From: Cerasicoccus sp. TK19100
GTDB lineage: Bacteria > Verrucomicrobiota > Verrucomicrobiia > Opitutales > Cerasicoccaceae
Assembly (NCBI RefSeq): GCF_027257155.1
Contig: NZ_JAPWDU010000002.1
Span: 186,001 to 250,000 of the forward strand
DNA: 64,000 nucleotides
Direction of reading: 5' to 3'
Under the pieces are notes generated by a model. It was not told where the DNA came from, did not search any database, and worked only from the letters and a program-made list of their open reading frames with translations. The position numbers and the translations under genes are program-made. Below, piece by piece: positions 32,170 to 42,319 of this stretch. The stretch's first letter is position 1, and every line of letters starts with the position of its first letter.

Positions 32170-33879
32170 ATGGCTGACAGCGAAACCAATTTGGTGACGA
32201 TCAACATCGACGGCGTCGAACATAGCGTGCCAGGCGGGATGAATCTCGTCGACGCGTGTGAAAGCGTTGGCGTGGAGGTCCCACACTACTGCTACCACCC
32301 GAAGCTTTCCGTGGCAGGCAACTGCCGCATGTGCCTCGTGGAAATGGGCATGCCCATGCGCGACCGCGCGACCGGTGAGCCCGTGCTGGATGACGACGGC
32401 GTGCAAAAAATCGGCTGGATGCCGAAGCCCGCCATTGCGTGTGCATCCAAGACGATGCCCGGGCTGCACATCAAGACGAAGTCCGACCTGACCAAGGAAT
32501 GCCGCGAAGGCGTCATGGAATTCCTTTTGGTCAACCACCCGCTGGATTGCCCGATTTGCGACCAGGCCGGGGAGTGTCGTTTGCAGGAGTTTGCCACCGA
32601 TTACGGCCGTGGCTTTAGCCGCTTCGTCGAGGAGAAAAACGTCAAGCCGAAGCGCACGGTTCTCGGCCCACGCGTAACACTCGACGACGAGCGCTGCATC
32701 CTCTGCTCGCGCTGTGTGCGCTTCTGCGAAGAGATCGATGAAAACCCGGTTTTGGGCTTCACCGAGCGTGGCAGCTATAACACATTGACCTGCTTCCCCG
32801 GCACTCAGCTGGACAGCAATTATTCGCTCAACACGGTCGATATTTGCCCGGTTGGCGCGCTGACCAGCACGGATTTCCGCTTCAAGATGCGCGTGTGGTT
32901 CCTCAAGCCGACACCCAGCATTTGCACCGAGTCCAGCGTTGGCGTGAACACGGAAGTCTGGTCGCGCGAAGGCGTCATTTACCGCGTGACACCGCGCCGC
33001 AATGACTCCGTCAACGACACTTGGATGGCTGATACCGGCCGTGCGCTTTACCACCAAGTCGAGGCCAAAAGCCGCATGAAAAGCTTCCGCGTGGATGGCA
33101 ACAAAGCCAGCCTCGGCGAGGCGATTCAGCGCGTTCGCGAGCTGATGACCGTTGGCCCGATCGCCTACGTCGGCTCCGGCCAAATGAGCGTGGAAGATCA
33201 GTGGATGCTGCGCAAGCTAGTGGAAACCGAGCCGGGTCCGATTCACTTTGTTTACCATCAAGGGGAGGGCGATGGTCGCCTGATTTCCAAGGACAAAACG
33301 CCCAACCTCCGCGGCGGATTGCTCACTGGCCTCATCAAGGACCTGCCCGATGCCCACCTGCACGCGCTGCGTGACCAGTTGGAGAAGGGCGAGATCAAGA
33401 CGATCGTCGCATTTGGCGAGGATTTGGTAAAGGCTGGCATCGCGCCTGAACTGCTCAAGAAGGCCAACGTCATTTACTTCGGCGACCAACGCAACGACAC
33501 CACGGATTTCGTGAAAGTGCTGCTGCCGACGTTGACCGTTTTCGAGCGCTCTGGCTCGTTTATTAACCAGCAGTTCCGCTTGCAGAAGTTTGCCCAATGC
33601 GTGCCCGGACCCGCTGGCCTGATGCCGACCACCGCACTGATCTCCCGCCTCATTGGTGAGATCAAGGGCGAGTCCAGCCTACCGCCCAGTAATCCGCAAC
33701 TTTGGCGGGACATGGCAGTGGCCATTGAACAATTTGCCGGCATTGAATTTGCCAAGATACCGGCTACCGGCCTTGAACTCGACAGCTCTGCTTTCGCCCA
33801 GCTTCACTTTGTGGAAGAAAAGGGTTGGCATTATGAGCCCGTCGCCGAACCTGCTGGGGCTGAAAGCTCGCACCACTAA
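32170..33879 (+). CDS. nuoG: NADH-quinone oxidoreductase subunit G, short form
   Basis: The N-terminus has the 2Fe-2S motif (C41, then C52 and C55 in GNCRMCLVE). A His/Cys 4Fe-4S site (HPLDCPICDQAGECRLQ) and a second 4Fe-4S site (ERCILCSRCVRFCEE with VDICPVGAL) follow. The remaining 300 residues are a reduced molybdopterin-oxidoreductase-like domain. At 569 residues it is much shorter than E. coli NuoG (about 900). This is within the range of short forms and is not a frameshift, since the frame is closed by a normal stop and nuoH follows 3 bp later. Confidence 0.95.
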   Translation: MADSETNLVTINIDGVEHSVPGGMNLVDACESVGVEVPHYCYHPKLSVAGNCRMCLVEMGMPMRDRATGEPVLDDDGVQKIGWMPKPAIACASKTMPGLHIKTKSDLTKECREGVMEFLLVNHPLDCPICDQAGECRLQEFATDYGRGFSRFVEEKNVKPKRTVLGPRVTLDDERCILCSRCVRFCEEIDENPVLGFTERGSYNTLTCFPGTQLDSNYSLNTVDICPVGALTSTDFRFKMRVWFLKPTPSICTESSVGVNTEVWSREGVIYRVTPRRNDSVNDTWMADTGRALYHQVEAKSRMKSFRVDGNKASLGEAIQRVRELMTVGPIAYVGSGQMSVEDQWMLRKLVETEPGPIHFVYHQGEGDGRLISKDKTPNLRGGLLTGLIKDLPDAHLHALRDQLEKGEIKTIVAFGEDLVKAGIAPELLKKANVIYFGDQRNDTTDFVKVLLPTLTVFERSGSFINQQFRLQKFAQCVPGPAGLMPTTALISRLIGEIKGESSLPPSNPQLWRDMAVAIEQFAGIEFAKIPATGLELDSSAFAQLHFVEEKGWHYEPVAEPAGAESSHH

Positions 33880-33882
33880 GCC

Positions 33883-35046
33883 ATGACTGACTCACTTGTA
33901 TTGGACATCGTTCTCAAGGTCGTCTTCGCCCTGATCTTCGTCGTGGTGATCATGACGCTGGCGGCGTATTCGGTGCTCGCAGAGCGCAAGGTCGCTTCGT
34001 GGATTCAAGGGCGTGTTGGGCCGAATCGCACTGCCTTGCCTGGCCTGTCTGCGATCCCGGTCATCGGTCCACATCTCGTTAAAATGGGCATGTGGCAGCC
34101 GCTGGCTGACGGCGTGAAGTTCCTCTTTAAGGAAGACCCGATTCCGGGCCATGTAAACAAGCTTTACTACGTGCTCGCGCCCTGTATCGCGCTGGTGCCT
34201 GCATTGACCACGATGGTCGTGCTGCCAGTCGGCCAGTATCTGGACGGCGACATCGTAAAGCCCATCGTGCTGGCCAATGTCGATATCGGCATCCTGTTCA
34301 TCTTGGCGTTCAGCTCACTCGGTGTTTACGGCATCGTGATTGGTGGCTGGGCAGCGAACTCCAAGTATCCGTATTTCGGCGGCATCCGCTCTTCGGCGCA
34401 GATGATTTCCTACGAGCTCGCCATGGGCATGAGCATCCTGCCCGTTTTCATCTGGGCCAATGGTCCGGGCGCTGGCATCGGTGGCTTGTCGTTGTTCAAT
34501 GTCGTGGAGTCGCAACAAGCGATGTGGCTTGGTGTTTGGATGCCGATTCCGGCCTTCATTTTTCTCACTTCACTCTACGCGGAAACGAACCGTTTGCCGT
34601 TCGACATGCCGGAGAGTGAAACCGAGCTCGTGGGCGGTTTCCACACGGAGTACGGCTCATTTAAGTTCGGCCTGTTCTTCGTGGGCGAATACGCGCACAT
34701 GGTCATCGGCTCGGCGGTCTTCACGATCCTGTTCCTCGGCGGCTGGAACTTCCTCCCGACCTTCGGTGTACTGCCGGACTGGGTTGCCGATCCATGGTCA
34801 CTCATGCCAAACTGGCTGGGCTCGACGCTGAGTGTAATCTACTTCATCGGCAAGACGCTGTTCTTCGTCTTCCTGTTCATGTGGGTCCGCTGGACGCTTC
34901 CGCGCTTCCGCTACGACCAGGTCATGACCCTCGGTTGGAAATACCTCGTGCCCGGCGCGCTGATCTGCGTGGTGGCCTACGCCATCATCATTGGCCTGTG
35001 GGATATCGCGTTCACCATCGAAGAAACCCCGGCAATCGTCGAATAA
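33883..35046 (+). CDS. nuoH: NADH-quinone oxidoreductase subunit H
   Basis: The 387-residue membrane subunit sits at the junction of the two arms and lines the quinone channel. About eight transmembrane segments are visible. The signature AERKVASWIQGRVGPNR lies near residues 32-48 and the acidic loop with ETNRLPFDMPESETELVGGF near 227-246. It ends 13 bp before the ATG of nuoI. Confidence 0.97.
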   Translation: MTDSLVLDIVLKVVFALIFVVVIMTLAAYSVLAERKVASWIQGRVGPNRTALPGLSAIPVIGPHLVKMGMWQPLADGVKFLFKEDPIPGHVNKLYYVLAPCIALVPALTTMVVLPVGQYLDGDIVKPIVLANVDIGILFILAFSSLGVYGIVIGGWAANSKYPYFGGIRSSAQMISYELAMGMSILPVFIWANGPGAGIGGLSLFNVVESQQAMWLGVWMPIPAFIFLTSLYAETNRLPFDMPESETELVGGFHTEYGSFKFGLFFVGEYAHMVIGSAVFTILFLGGWNFLPTFGVLPDWVADPWSLMPNWLGSTLSVIYFIGKTLFFVFLFMWVRWTLPRFRYDQVMTLGWKYLVPGALICVVAYAIIIGLWDIAFTIEETPAIVE

Positions 35047-35059
35047 ACAAGGAATTACC

Positions 35060-35608
35060 ATGGCTGTAAAAGTTGTCGATCGATCACCGCTGAATTTCTG
35101 GGAAAAGACCTACATGCCGCAGGTTTTAGGCGGCTTGAAGATTACTCTGGATAATATGCTGCGCCCCAAAGTGACGCTGCAGTATCCTGAGGAGCGTCCC
35201 ACGATTCCCGATAATTACCGTGGCGTGCCCACGCTCGTGCGCGACCCCAATGGCCGCGAAAAGTGCGTTTCCTGCCAACTCTGCGAGTTTGTTTGCCCGC
35301 CCAAGGCCATCCGGATCACCCCGGGTGAGATTGAAGACGGCGACGAACACGAACACGTGGAGAAGCGCCCCAAGGATTTTGAAATCAACATGCTGCGCTG
35401 CATCTACTGCGGCATGTGCCAGGAAGTCTGCCCGGAAGAGGCGATTTTCCTGCAAGACACCTACTCGGTTTCCGGCTACTCCCGCGAGGAGCTGGTTTAC
35501 CACAAGGCCAAGCTGTATGAGCTTGGTGGCACGCTGCCTGACCAACACTACAAGTGGGACAGGAAAAAAGATGCGGAAGAAAAAGCCGCGGCTGGGGGGC
35601 ACCACTAG
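35060..35608 (+). CDS. nuoI: NADH-quinone oxidoreductase subunit I
   Basis: A 182-residue ferredoxin-type subunit carrying clusters N6a and N6b. The ligand sets are C69-C72-C75-C79 (CVSCQLCEFVCP) and C114-C117-C120-C124 (CIYCGMCQEVCP). The start is the ATG at 35060, preceded by AAGGAAT; an upstream in-frame start at 34991 would overlap nuoH. An acidic insertion with EDGDEHEHVEKR separates the two motifs. Confidence 0.97.
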   Translation: MAVKVVDRSPLNFWEKTYMPQVLGGLKITLDNMLRPKVTLQYPEERPTIPDNYRGVPTLVRDPNGREKCVSCQLCEFVCPPKAIRITPGEIEDGDEHEHVEKRPKDFEINMLRCIYCGMCQEVCPEEAIFLQDTYSVSGYSREELVYHKAKLYELGGTLPDQHYKWDRKKDAEEKAAAGGHH

Positions 35609-35668
35609 AAAAGCGCTATTTTCGCTTTTCATGACTTGGCGCTTCAACTTAGCTTCACCTTCTTGCAA

Positions 35669-36244
35669 ATGGCTGACTTTTTATTCTACCTGTTTTCCGC
35701 GCTCACGGTGCTGTCCGCATTGCTGGTCACCGTAAGCCGCAACGCCGTCAATGGCGCGATGTTCATGATCATGAGCTTCGTCGGTATGGCTGCGCTGTTT
35801 CTGCTGCTGGAGGCCTACTTCCTGGCGGCGCTGCAGATCCTGGTCTATGCGGGCGCAGTGATGGTGCTCTTCCTGTTCATCATCATGCTGCTCGATGCAG
35901 ACAAAGGGCGCTCCGTGCGCCCGGACCGCCTGACGACGTTTGCCGCTGGTATTGGCGCGCTGTTGCTCGTTCTGGGCTTGGCTTACATCACTTTCGGCGA
36001 GAGTGCTTCTCCGTCCACGCCGCTGCCCGAAATCACGGAAATGCCGCAAAATGCATCCGCTGACGACATCCCGTTCACCACGGCGTCGCGCTCATTCGGC
36101 TACGGCCTTTTTACGAAATACATGCTGCCATTCCAGGTGACCGGCTTCTTGCTGCTGATCGCCATGGTTGGCGTGATTGTCCTGAGTAAAAAGATCGATG
36201 CTTCCGGTGAGGAGTCAACCAAACCGAGGATCGCCAAGTCATGA
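35669..36244 (+). CDS. nuoJ: NADH-quinone oxidoreductase subunit J
   Basis: The 191-residue membrane subunit has five transmembrane segments. The typical [21 protein letters not shown] region of TM2-TM3, which carries the pi-bulge helix in known structures, is near residues 45-65. The start is the ATG at 35669; an upstream TTG at 35636 is less likely. The last bases overlap the nuoK start as ATGA, showing translational coupling. Confidence 0.94.
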   Translation: MADFLFYLFSALTVLSALLVTVSRNAVNGAMFMIMSFVGMAALFLLLEAYFLAALQILVYAGAVMVLFLFIIMLLDADKGRSVRPDRLTTFAAGIGALLLVLGLAYITFGESASPSTPLPEITEMPQNASADDIPFTTASRSFGYGLFTKYMLPFQVTGFLLLIAMVGVIVLSKKIDASGEESTKPRIAKS

Positions 36245-36546
36245 CCATTTCGCTCAACGCTTTCCTGTTCGTTTCCGGCCTGCTGTTTGCCATCGGGTTC
36301 TTTGGTGTGCTGTTTCGCCGGAATACACTGGTCATCTACATGTGCCTGGAGTTGATGCTCAACGCGGTCAACTTGGCACTGGTCGCATTTTCGCGTTACC
36401 ACAATTCGATGGACGGAAACTTGTTCGTTTTCTTCATCATTGCGGTGGCCGCGGCCGAGGTGGCCGTTGGCCTGGCGATCATTGTCGCACTTTACCGTAA
36501 ACGCCAGACTGTCATGGTCGAAGAACTCGCCGAGCTGAGGAACTGA
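36241..36546 (+). CDS. nuoK: NADH-quinone oxidoreductase subunit K
   Basis: This 101-residue subunit has three transmembrane helices and includes the conserved Glu in [16 protein letters not shown] (residues about 37-52) and the second Glu in [17 protein letters not shown]. Both are proton-path residues in the family. Length is standard. It overlaps nuoJ by 4 bp. Confidence 0.97.
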   Translation: MTISLNAFLFVSGLLFAIGFFGVLFRRNTLVIYMCLELMLNAVNLALVAFSRYHNSMDGNLFVFFIIAVAAAEVAVGLAIIVALYRKRQTVMVEELAELRN

Positions 36547-36562
36547 CTGAATTACGCTGCAA

Positions 36563-38563
36563 ATGGATACGCTCGCACTATTTAATGTTTTGATGTTTAT
36601 CCCGCTGATCTCGGCGGGGCTCATCGCGCTGTTCCTTCGTCGTGGCGGATATGTGGCAGCCGCGGTCTCCGTGCTATCCGCACTGGGCATTGCCGTGGTG
36701 TCGTTTATCATCCTCTTTGGCTGGGATGGCCAGGATCTTGGTGGCCCGGAATACAGCTATACCTGGCTGAAATTCGGTAGCTACCAAATCGACCTTGGCT
36801 ACTACTTCACCCACGAAAGCGCGACCATGCTCGCGGTGGTCGGCTTTATTGGTTTTTTCATCCACGTCTTCAGCGTGGGTTACATGGATGACGATAAAAA
36901 CAAGGGCCGCTTCTTCGGAGGCCTGTCGATCTTCATGTTCTCGATGCTCGGTATCGTGCTTTCGAGTAACCTGTTCATGATCTTCATCTTCTGGGAGTTG
37001 GTCGGCTTCAGCTCATACATGCTGATCGCCCACTACTGGGACAAAGATTTTGCCGCTGCTGCCTCGAAGAAAGCATTCATCGTCAACCGCATTGGTGACT
37101 TCGGATTCCTCGTCGGTATCGCCTGGGCTTACCATTATTTCGGCACGGCGGATTTCCAAGAGATCAATGCACTCATCGCCAGCGGCGAGAAGCATGCGGT
37201 GACGGGCATTGGCCTGTTGCTCATGTGCGGCTTCCTCGGTAAGAGTGCGCAATTCCCGCTGCAAGTCTGGCTCACCGACGCGATGGCGGGCCCGACTCCG
37301 GTCTCTGCGCTCATTCACGCGGCGACGATGGTCGCGGCCGGTGTTTACTTCATGGTTCGCATCTTCTTCTTGCTCACTCCGGAAGTGCTGGAAGTGGTCA
37401 TGTGGATCTGCGCCGCCATGTCGATGCTCGCTGGTTTCTGGGCACTGGGTCAGCGCGACATTAAGAAGTCGCTGGCTTATTCGACGCTTTCACACTTGGG
37501 CTACATGGGCACCGCACTGGGCCTTGGTTTCCCCGGCCTCGCCATCATGCACATGGCGATGCATGCCTGCTTTAAAGCCACACTTTTCCTTTGCTCCGGT
37601 TCGGTCATCCACGCCTGCCACCACGAGCAGGACATGTTCAAGATGGGGGGCCTCTGGAAGAAAATGAAGATCACGGGCACGGCATTCCTGATTGCCGCAC
37701 TGTCGATTTCCGCCGTTCCGTTCTTTGCCGGTTATTATTCGAAGGACACCATTATCAACGCCGCTTACGGGCTTGGTGCCGAGACCGGCCACACCACTTA
37801 TTACTGGGTTTATGGCCTAACACTGGTCGCCGCACTGACGACCGCGCTCTACATGGGCCGCATGTTCTTTGTCGTCTTCCTCGGCAAGCCGAACAGTGAG
37901 AAGGCCGAACACGCGCACGAATCCAGCCTGTGGATGACGGTTCCGCTGATCGTGCTCGGTATTTTCCTGTCGCTGGGAGCCGGTTGGTTTGCCAGCAAGT
38001 CAGAGTTTCTAAATTTCACTTGGGCAGGCGGTGAAATGACGTCCATGCTGCCGACGGACACCACTACCTTCATGATGGAAGGCTACGGTACCCAAGCTGC
38101 GGCTGAAGACCACGGACACCCGCCGCATCACGGTTACGGTGGCGGTTGGGAAGCTGCCCACCACGCGATCGAAGCAACCGGTAAGGTGACCATGCTGGAA
38201 GGCATTACGCTCGCCGCGATGCTGCTCGGATTCGTATTTACTTTCTTCTTCTACGGTCGTGGACCCAAGGAGGACAAACTGCAGGTCAAGGCTCCGGCGC
38301 TCTACGGCGCATTGGAGAAGCACGGCTGGTTTGATGACATCTACGACTGGTATGTCGCCGAGGTGCAGGAGCGTTTTGCCAACATTTTGGCCGCCCTGGA
38401 CAACTGGCTCATTTCCGGATTCCTCGTCCGCGGGACTGCAGGCGTTGCCGGCCTGTTTGGCATGGTGTCCCGTTCCCTTCACGTAGGCAACATTCACGGT
38501 TACGTTTACTGGTTTCTGGCCGGCGTACTTTTCTTCGGCGCATTCGCCCTCGGACTGCTGTAA
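36563..38563 (+). CDS. nuoL: NADH-quinone oxidoreductase subunit L
   Basis: The 666-residue antiporter-like subunit is at the distal end of the membrane arm. Hallmarks are FFIFWELVGFSSYMLI-type TM5 with the conserved Glu (IFIFWELVGFSSYML), LTDAMAGPTPVSALIHAATMVAAGVY (the TM7-8 Lys/His region, in two adjacent parts) and STLSHLGYMG. A His-rich loop (EDHGHPPHHGYGGG, residues about 514-527) is an insertion before the last helices. The long lateral helix expected at the C-terminus is present. Confidence 0.97.
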   Translation: MDTLALFNVLMFIPLISAGLIALFLRRGGYVAAAVSVLSALGIAVVSFIILFGWDGQDLGGPEYSYTWLKFGSYQIDLGYYFTHESATMLAVVGFIGFFIHVFSVGYMDDDKNKGRFFGGLSIFMFSMLGIVLSSNLFMIFIFWELVGFSSYMLIAHYWDKDFAAAASKKAFIVNRIGDFGFLVGIAWAYHYFGTADFQEINALIASGEKHAVTGIGLLLMCGFLGKSAQFPLQVWLTDAMAGPTPVSALIHAATMVAAGVYFMVRIFFLLTPEVLEVVMWICAAMSMLAGFWALGQRDIKKSLAYSTLSHLGYMGTALGLGFPGLAIMHMAMHACFKATLFLCSGSVIHACHHEQDMFKMGGLWKKMKITGTAFLIAALSISAVPFFAGYYSKDTIINAAYGLGAETGHTTYYWVYGLTLVAALTTALYMGRMFFVVFLGKPNSEKAEHAHESSLWMTVPLIVLGIFLSLGAGWFASKSEFLNFTWAGGEMTSMLPTDTTTFMMEGYGTQAAAEDHGHPPHHGYGGGWEAAHHAIEATGKVTMLEGITLAAMLLGFVFTFFFYGRGPKEDKLQVKAPALYGALEKHGWFDDIYDWYVAEVQERFANILAALDNWLISGFLVRGTAGVAGLFGMVSRSLHVGNIHGYVYWFLAGVLFFGAFALGLL

Positions 38564-38566
38564 GTC

Positions 38567-40201
38567 ATGTTTACCGATTTTAATTTGCTGCTTCTTTCGA
38601 TCTTCATCCCGCTGTCTGCGGCGGTGGTGCTTTTCTTTGGAAAGGCGCTGGGCATTGCCGGCGTCCGGTTAATATCCGCCATCGGCTTCATGTTGCCGGC
38701 GGTTATTTCCGTGTATCTCTGGATTAAGTTCGATTCACAAACGGAGCTTCTTAATGGCTTTGCCTATGTTGGCGGGTGCGATCTCGGCCTACGCGATAGT
38801 GTGGGCATCACGCTGCTCCTCGGTTTGAACGGCATTTCGATGCCACTGTATCTGCTTGCGGGTATCGTGGGCCTCGCGGCTGGCATTCATGCGATGTATT
38901 CGCAGGCCGAACGCCTTAATCTCTACATGGGGCTACTCCTAGTGATGCAGGCCGGTCTGATGGGCGTCTTTTGCTCGATCGACATTTTCTTCTTCTATTT
39001 CTTCCACGAACTCGCGCTGATCCCGACGTTTATCATGATCGGCATCTGGGGCGGGGAAGGGCGCCGCGCCGCCGCGATGGAAATGACCATTTACCTGACC
39101 CTTGGTGCAATGCTTTCGCTCCTGGGCCTGATCTACCTATATGGTCAAACCGGCTGGGATCCGGCCACCGGCTTTAGTCTGATCGGCCTCAAGGAATACC
39201 TGACCGCCAACGGCGTCGCCAAGGTGGCGCAAAGCAATATCTTCGCATTGCTGCTCTTCGGCTTTGGTATTCTGGTGTCGCTCTTTCCGTTCCACTCCTG
39301 GGCACCCCGCGGTTACGCCAACGCGCCAACCGCCAACGCCATGCTTCATGCCGGCGTGCTGAAGAAATTCGGTCTCTATGGCTTGGTGCAGATTGCCGCG
39401 CCGTTGGTTCCGTTTGGCGCATTGGCCTGGAATGACTGGTTGGTCTGGCTCGCACTAGGCAACATCCTGGTCATCGGCTTCGTCACCATCGCCCAGCGCG
39501 ACCTGAAGCTGATGATTGGTTACAGCTCAGTGATGCACATGGGCTACATTTTCCTCGGCATCGCGACGATGTCCGTTGTGGGCATTGGCGGCGCAGTCAT
39601 GCTGATGTTCGCGCACGGGGTATCCGTCGCGCTGATGTTTGTGCTGGCGACTGCCGTTTACAACCGCACTGGCACTTATGACATGAAGGCGATTGGCGGG
39701 CTCGGGCCGAAAGCGCCGGTATTGGCCGCTTTCTTTGTTGCCGCGAGCATGGCCTCGATCGGCCTGCCTGGTTTCGCCAACTTCTGGGGCGAATTTACGA
39801 TCTTCATCGCACTGTGGGAAAACCATGCTTGGGCCGTCGCGCCTGCGGTGTTGGGTGTGGTGATTTCCGCCATCTACGGCCTCCGCGCCGCCGCGAACAT
39901 TTTCTTCGGCCCGCACACCAAGGAATTCAGCACTGCGCTCGGTGAACGCGAAATCGGCGACATTACGCCGGCTGAACGCGCGCCTGCCACCATCCTGTTG
40001 GTAACGCTGGCCTTCATCGGTCTGTGGCCGATGGGCATCTCGCAATCCATCGAGCGGGCAGTGGAGGCCGAACCCGTTTACGTGCACATGCCCAAGGAAT
40101 TGAAGAAGGCTAATTTGAATAAGGCAGAATTGGAATCAGACTCCACTGATGGCGTTAAGCTCGCCGAGGCTCAGCCACAGGAAGGAGGGCAATCGCTATG
40201 A
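38567..40201 (+). CDS. nuoM: NADH-quinone oxidoreductase subunit M
   Basis: The 544-residue antiporter-like proton-pumping subunit has the conserved FFFYFFHELALIPTFIMIGIWGG helix in TM5 (residues about 141-163, described by its key Glu), FPFHSWAPRGYANAPTANA and GYSSVMHMGYIFLG. Its last about 40 residues form an acidic soluble tail. The stop overlaps the nuoN start (ATGA at 40198-40201). Confidence 0.97.
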   Translation: MFTDFNLLLLSIFIPLSAAVVLFFGKALGIAGVRLISAIGFMLPAVISVYLWIKFDSQTELLNGFAYVGGCDLGLRDSVGITLLLGLNGISMPLYLLAGIVGLAAGIHAMYSQAERLNLYMGLLLVMQAGLMGVFCSIDIFFFYFFHELALIPTFIMIGIWGGEGRRAAAMEMTIYLTLGAMLSLLGLIYLYGQTGWDPATGFSLIGLKEYLTANGVAKVAQSNIFALLLFGFGILVSLFPFHSWAPRGYANAPTANAMLHAGVLKKFGLYGLVQIAAPLVPFGALAWNDWLVWLALGNILVIGFVTIAQRDLKLMIGYSSVMHMGYIFLGIATMSVVGIGGAVMLMFAHGVSVALMFVLATAVYNRTGTYDMKAIGGLGPKAPVLAAFFVAASMASIGLPGFANFWGEFTIFIALWENHAWAVAPAVLGVVISAIYGLRAAANIFFGPHTKEFSTALGEREIGDITPAERAPATILLVTLAFIGLWPMGISQSIERAVEAEPVYVHMPKELKKANLNKAELESDSTDGVKLAEAQPQEGGQSL

Positions 40202-41721
40202 ATTATAACGGTTTCCAGGAACTAGCATCCACCAACCAATGGGGTGCCATTTGGCCGGAACTGGTCATGGCGGGCATCGCGCTTGCCGTGCTCTGCCTCG
40301 ACTTGTTTTTGCCATCCACACGTAAGCGTATTATTGCGACTTTCGCCATTGCTGCGCAATTCGGTTTGCTCGGATTCATGGTGATCGGCTGCGGATGTGG
40401 TGACGCGGTTTCCAGCGGTCCGCTTTTCGGTGGAATGATCGAAGCGGGGCCTTATTTGCCCTACATGCGGGCGTTCTTCGTGCTGAGCTCCGCGCTGGTG
40501 TGCTACCTTGGCGTTGCATATTTATCGAAGCAAAACCTGCCGCGCTCAGAGTTTTTCCTGATCACGATTCTGGTCAGTGCATCAATGATGCTGCTGGTGC
40601 AATCGAGCAATTTTGTGATGCTCTTTGTGGCGCTGGAAACGGTGACCATCGGCTTCTATATATTGGTGGCGTATTGCCGCTACAGTGCGTTCTCGCTGGA
40701 GGCTGGCCTGAAATACCTCATCCTGGGCGCGCTTAGCTCGGCGATCCTGCTTTTTGGTATCGTGCTGCTCTACGGCGCGGCCAGCAATCCGGCCCTCGAA
40801 GCAACCAGCAAGGATGCTATGAACTTTGGCGAGTTGGCCAAGTTCATTGCCGCCAATCCGCACGAACCGCTCGTAATGATCGGCACCGTGCTCGTTCTTT
40901 GCGGCATTTGCTTTAAGATTGGCGCGGTTCCATTTCAGATCTGGGTGCCAGATGTTTATCAAGGTGCACCTACTCCGGTTACTGCGTTCCTGGCGGTATC
41001 CTCCAAGGCAGCCGGTTTCTTTGTGCTGATGAATCTGATCACCGGTCCGTTTGCCGCGCTTAAAGACCTGACCCAGCCGCTACTGTCGGCCATTGCGATC
41101 ATCACCATTCTCTTCGGCAACCTGACCGCCATTGGGCAAAACAACGTGAAGCGCGTGATTGGCCTGTCTGGCATTGCGCACGCGGGTTATCTGCTGATCG
41201 CGATTGTGGCTCTGGCCAGCTTGGGTGATGGCGCAGCATTAGCCCCGTGGGCGATTATTTTCTACCTGTTTTCCTACCTGTTTGCTTCGTTTGCGATCTT
41301 TGGCGTCATGGTGCACTTGGCTGGACCTGCCGACGAGTCGCAGGAGCTGGTGCATTACCAGAAGCTGGCTGAGCGTCAGCCATTCCTGGCCGGTGTGCTG
41401 GCGATTGGTCTGGGCTCACTGGCAGGGATTCCGCCCTTGGCTGGCTTTATCGGAAAGCTGCTCATCTTCATCGCAGCCTTCCAAGCCGGTCTCTATACCT
41501 TGCTCGGTGCGGCGATTATCGGGGTCGTGATCTCGATTTATTACTACTTCGGCTGGATGCGCGTGGCATTCTTTGTTAAGTCGCCCTTGCCCGGTGATGA
41601 AGCCAAGCAAGCTTACCCGATGCCCGGCGCGGTTAGCGTCATGCACAAGGTGATGCTGAGTCTGCTTGTCATCGTTACGGTGATCCTCGGCCTGTTCCAG
41701 CGCGGTCTGATTGGAGGCTAG
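40198..41721 (+). CDS. nuoN: NADH-quinone oxidoreductase subunit N
   Basis: The 507-residue third antiporter-like subunit closes the operon. It has about 14 transmembrane helices, the MLFVALETVTIGFYILVAY helix with the key Glu, FQIWVPDVYQGAPTPVTAFL and NVKRVIGLSGIAHAGYLL. It is followed almost directly (4 bp) by the DNA glycosylase gene, whose Shine-Dalgarno GGAGG lies inside the end of nuoN. Confidence 0.97.
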   Translation: MNYNGFQELASTNQWGAIWPELVMAGIALAVLCLDLFLPSTRKRIIATFAIAAQFGLLGFMVIGCGCGDAVSSGPLFGGMIEAGPYLPYMRAFFVLSSALVCYLGVAYLSKQNLPRSEFFLITILVSASMMLLVQSSNFVMLFVALETVTIGFYILVAYCRYSAFSLEAGLKYLILGALSSAILLFGIVLLYGAASNPALEATSKDAMNFGELAKFIAANPHEPLVMIGTVLVLCGICFKIGAVPFQIWVPDVYQGAPTPVTAFLAVSSKAAGFFVLMNLITGPFAALKDLTQPLLSAIAIITILFGNLTAIGQNNVKRVIGLSGIAHAGYLLIAIVALASLGDGAALAPWAIIFYLFSYLFASFAIFGVMVHLAGPADESQELVHYQKLAERQPFLAGVLAIGLGSLAGIPPLAGFIGKLLIFIAAFQAGLYTLLGAAIIGVVISIYYYFGWMRVAFFVKSPLPGDEAKQAYPMPGAVSVMHKVMLSLLVIVTVILGLFQRGLIGG

Positions 41722-41725
41722 CGCA

Positions 41726-42250
41726 ATGGCGCAGGGCAGGGCGCTGACACCCGATTTCTTCGCGCGCGATACCGTTGTGGTCGCGCGCGAATTGCTTGGG
41801 CAGTATCTTTGCCGTCGGTTGCCATCCGGCGAAATCCTGCGTTGGCCATTGACTGAAGTCGAAGCCTACGATGGCCCGGAAGACAAGGCCTGCCATGCGC
41901 ATCGTGGCAAAACACCGCGCAACGCCGTGATGTTTGGCCCGCCAGGGCGTTTTTATGTGTATCTCTGCTACGGGGTGCACTGGATGCTCAATATCGTGAC
42001 TGGCCCCGAAGATTTCCCTGCCGCGGTTTTGATACGCGGTGCGGGTCCCATGAGTGGCCCCGGGCGCTTAACCAAAGCTATGGTAATTAGCAAAGAGCTC
42101 GATGCGCAGTTAGTGGCCGCTACAAGTGGCCTCTGGGTTGAGTCTGCTGATCCCGTTGCCGAGAGCGATATCGAGCGCACGCCACGCATCGGTATTAACT
42201 ATGCGCCAGAGCCCTGGCTTTCCGCGCCTTATCGCTTTGTGAAAAAATAA
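41726..42250 (+). CDS. DNA-3-methyladenine glycosylase (AAG/MPG family)
   Basis: The 174-residue protein matches the Pur_DNA_glyco family: LTPDFFARDTVVVARELLGQ at the N-terminus, VEAYDGPEDKACHAHRGKTPRN with the catalytic Glu-containing segment near 46-67, and YVYLCYGVHWMLNIVT. It removes alkylated purines from DNA in base-excision repair. It is a little shorter than the usual 190-200 residues, with a compact C-terminus. GGAGG at 41712-41716 lies 9 nt before the ATG and sets the start. Confidence 0.92.
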   Translation: MAQGRALTPDFFARDTVVVARELLGQYLCRRLPSGEILRWPLTEVEAYDGPEDKACHAHRGKTPRNAVMFGPPGRFYVYLCYGVHWMLNIVTGPEDFPAAVLIRGAGPMSGPGRLTKAMVISKELDAQLVAATSGLWVESADPVAESDIERTPRIGINYAPEPWLSAPYRFVKK

Positions 42251-42319
42251 TTCGACGATTCGTTGGACAAAAAGTTGGCCCTGGGTTTGTCAAACGGCGC
42301 TGAGTCAGTAGGTTGTGGT

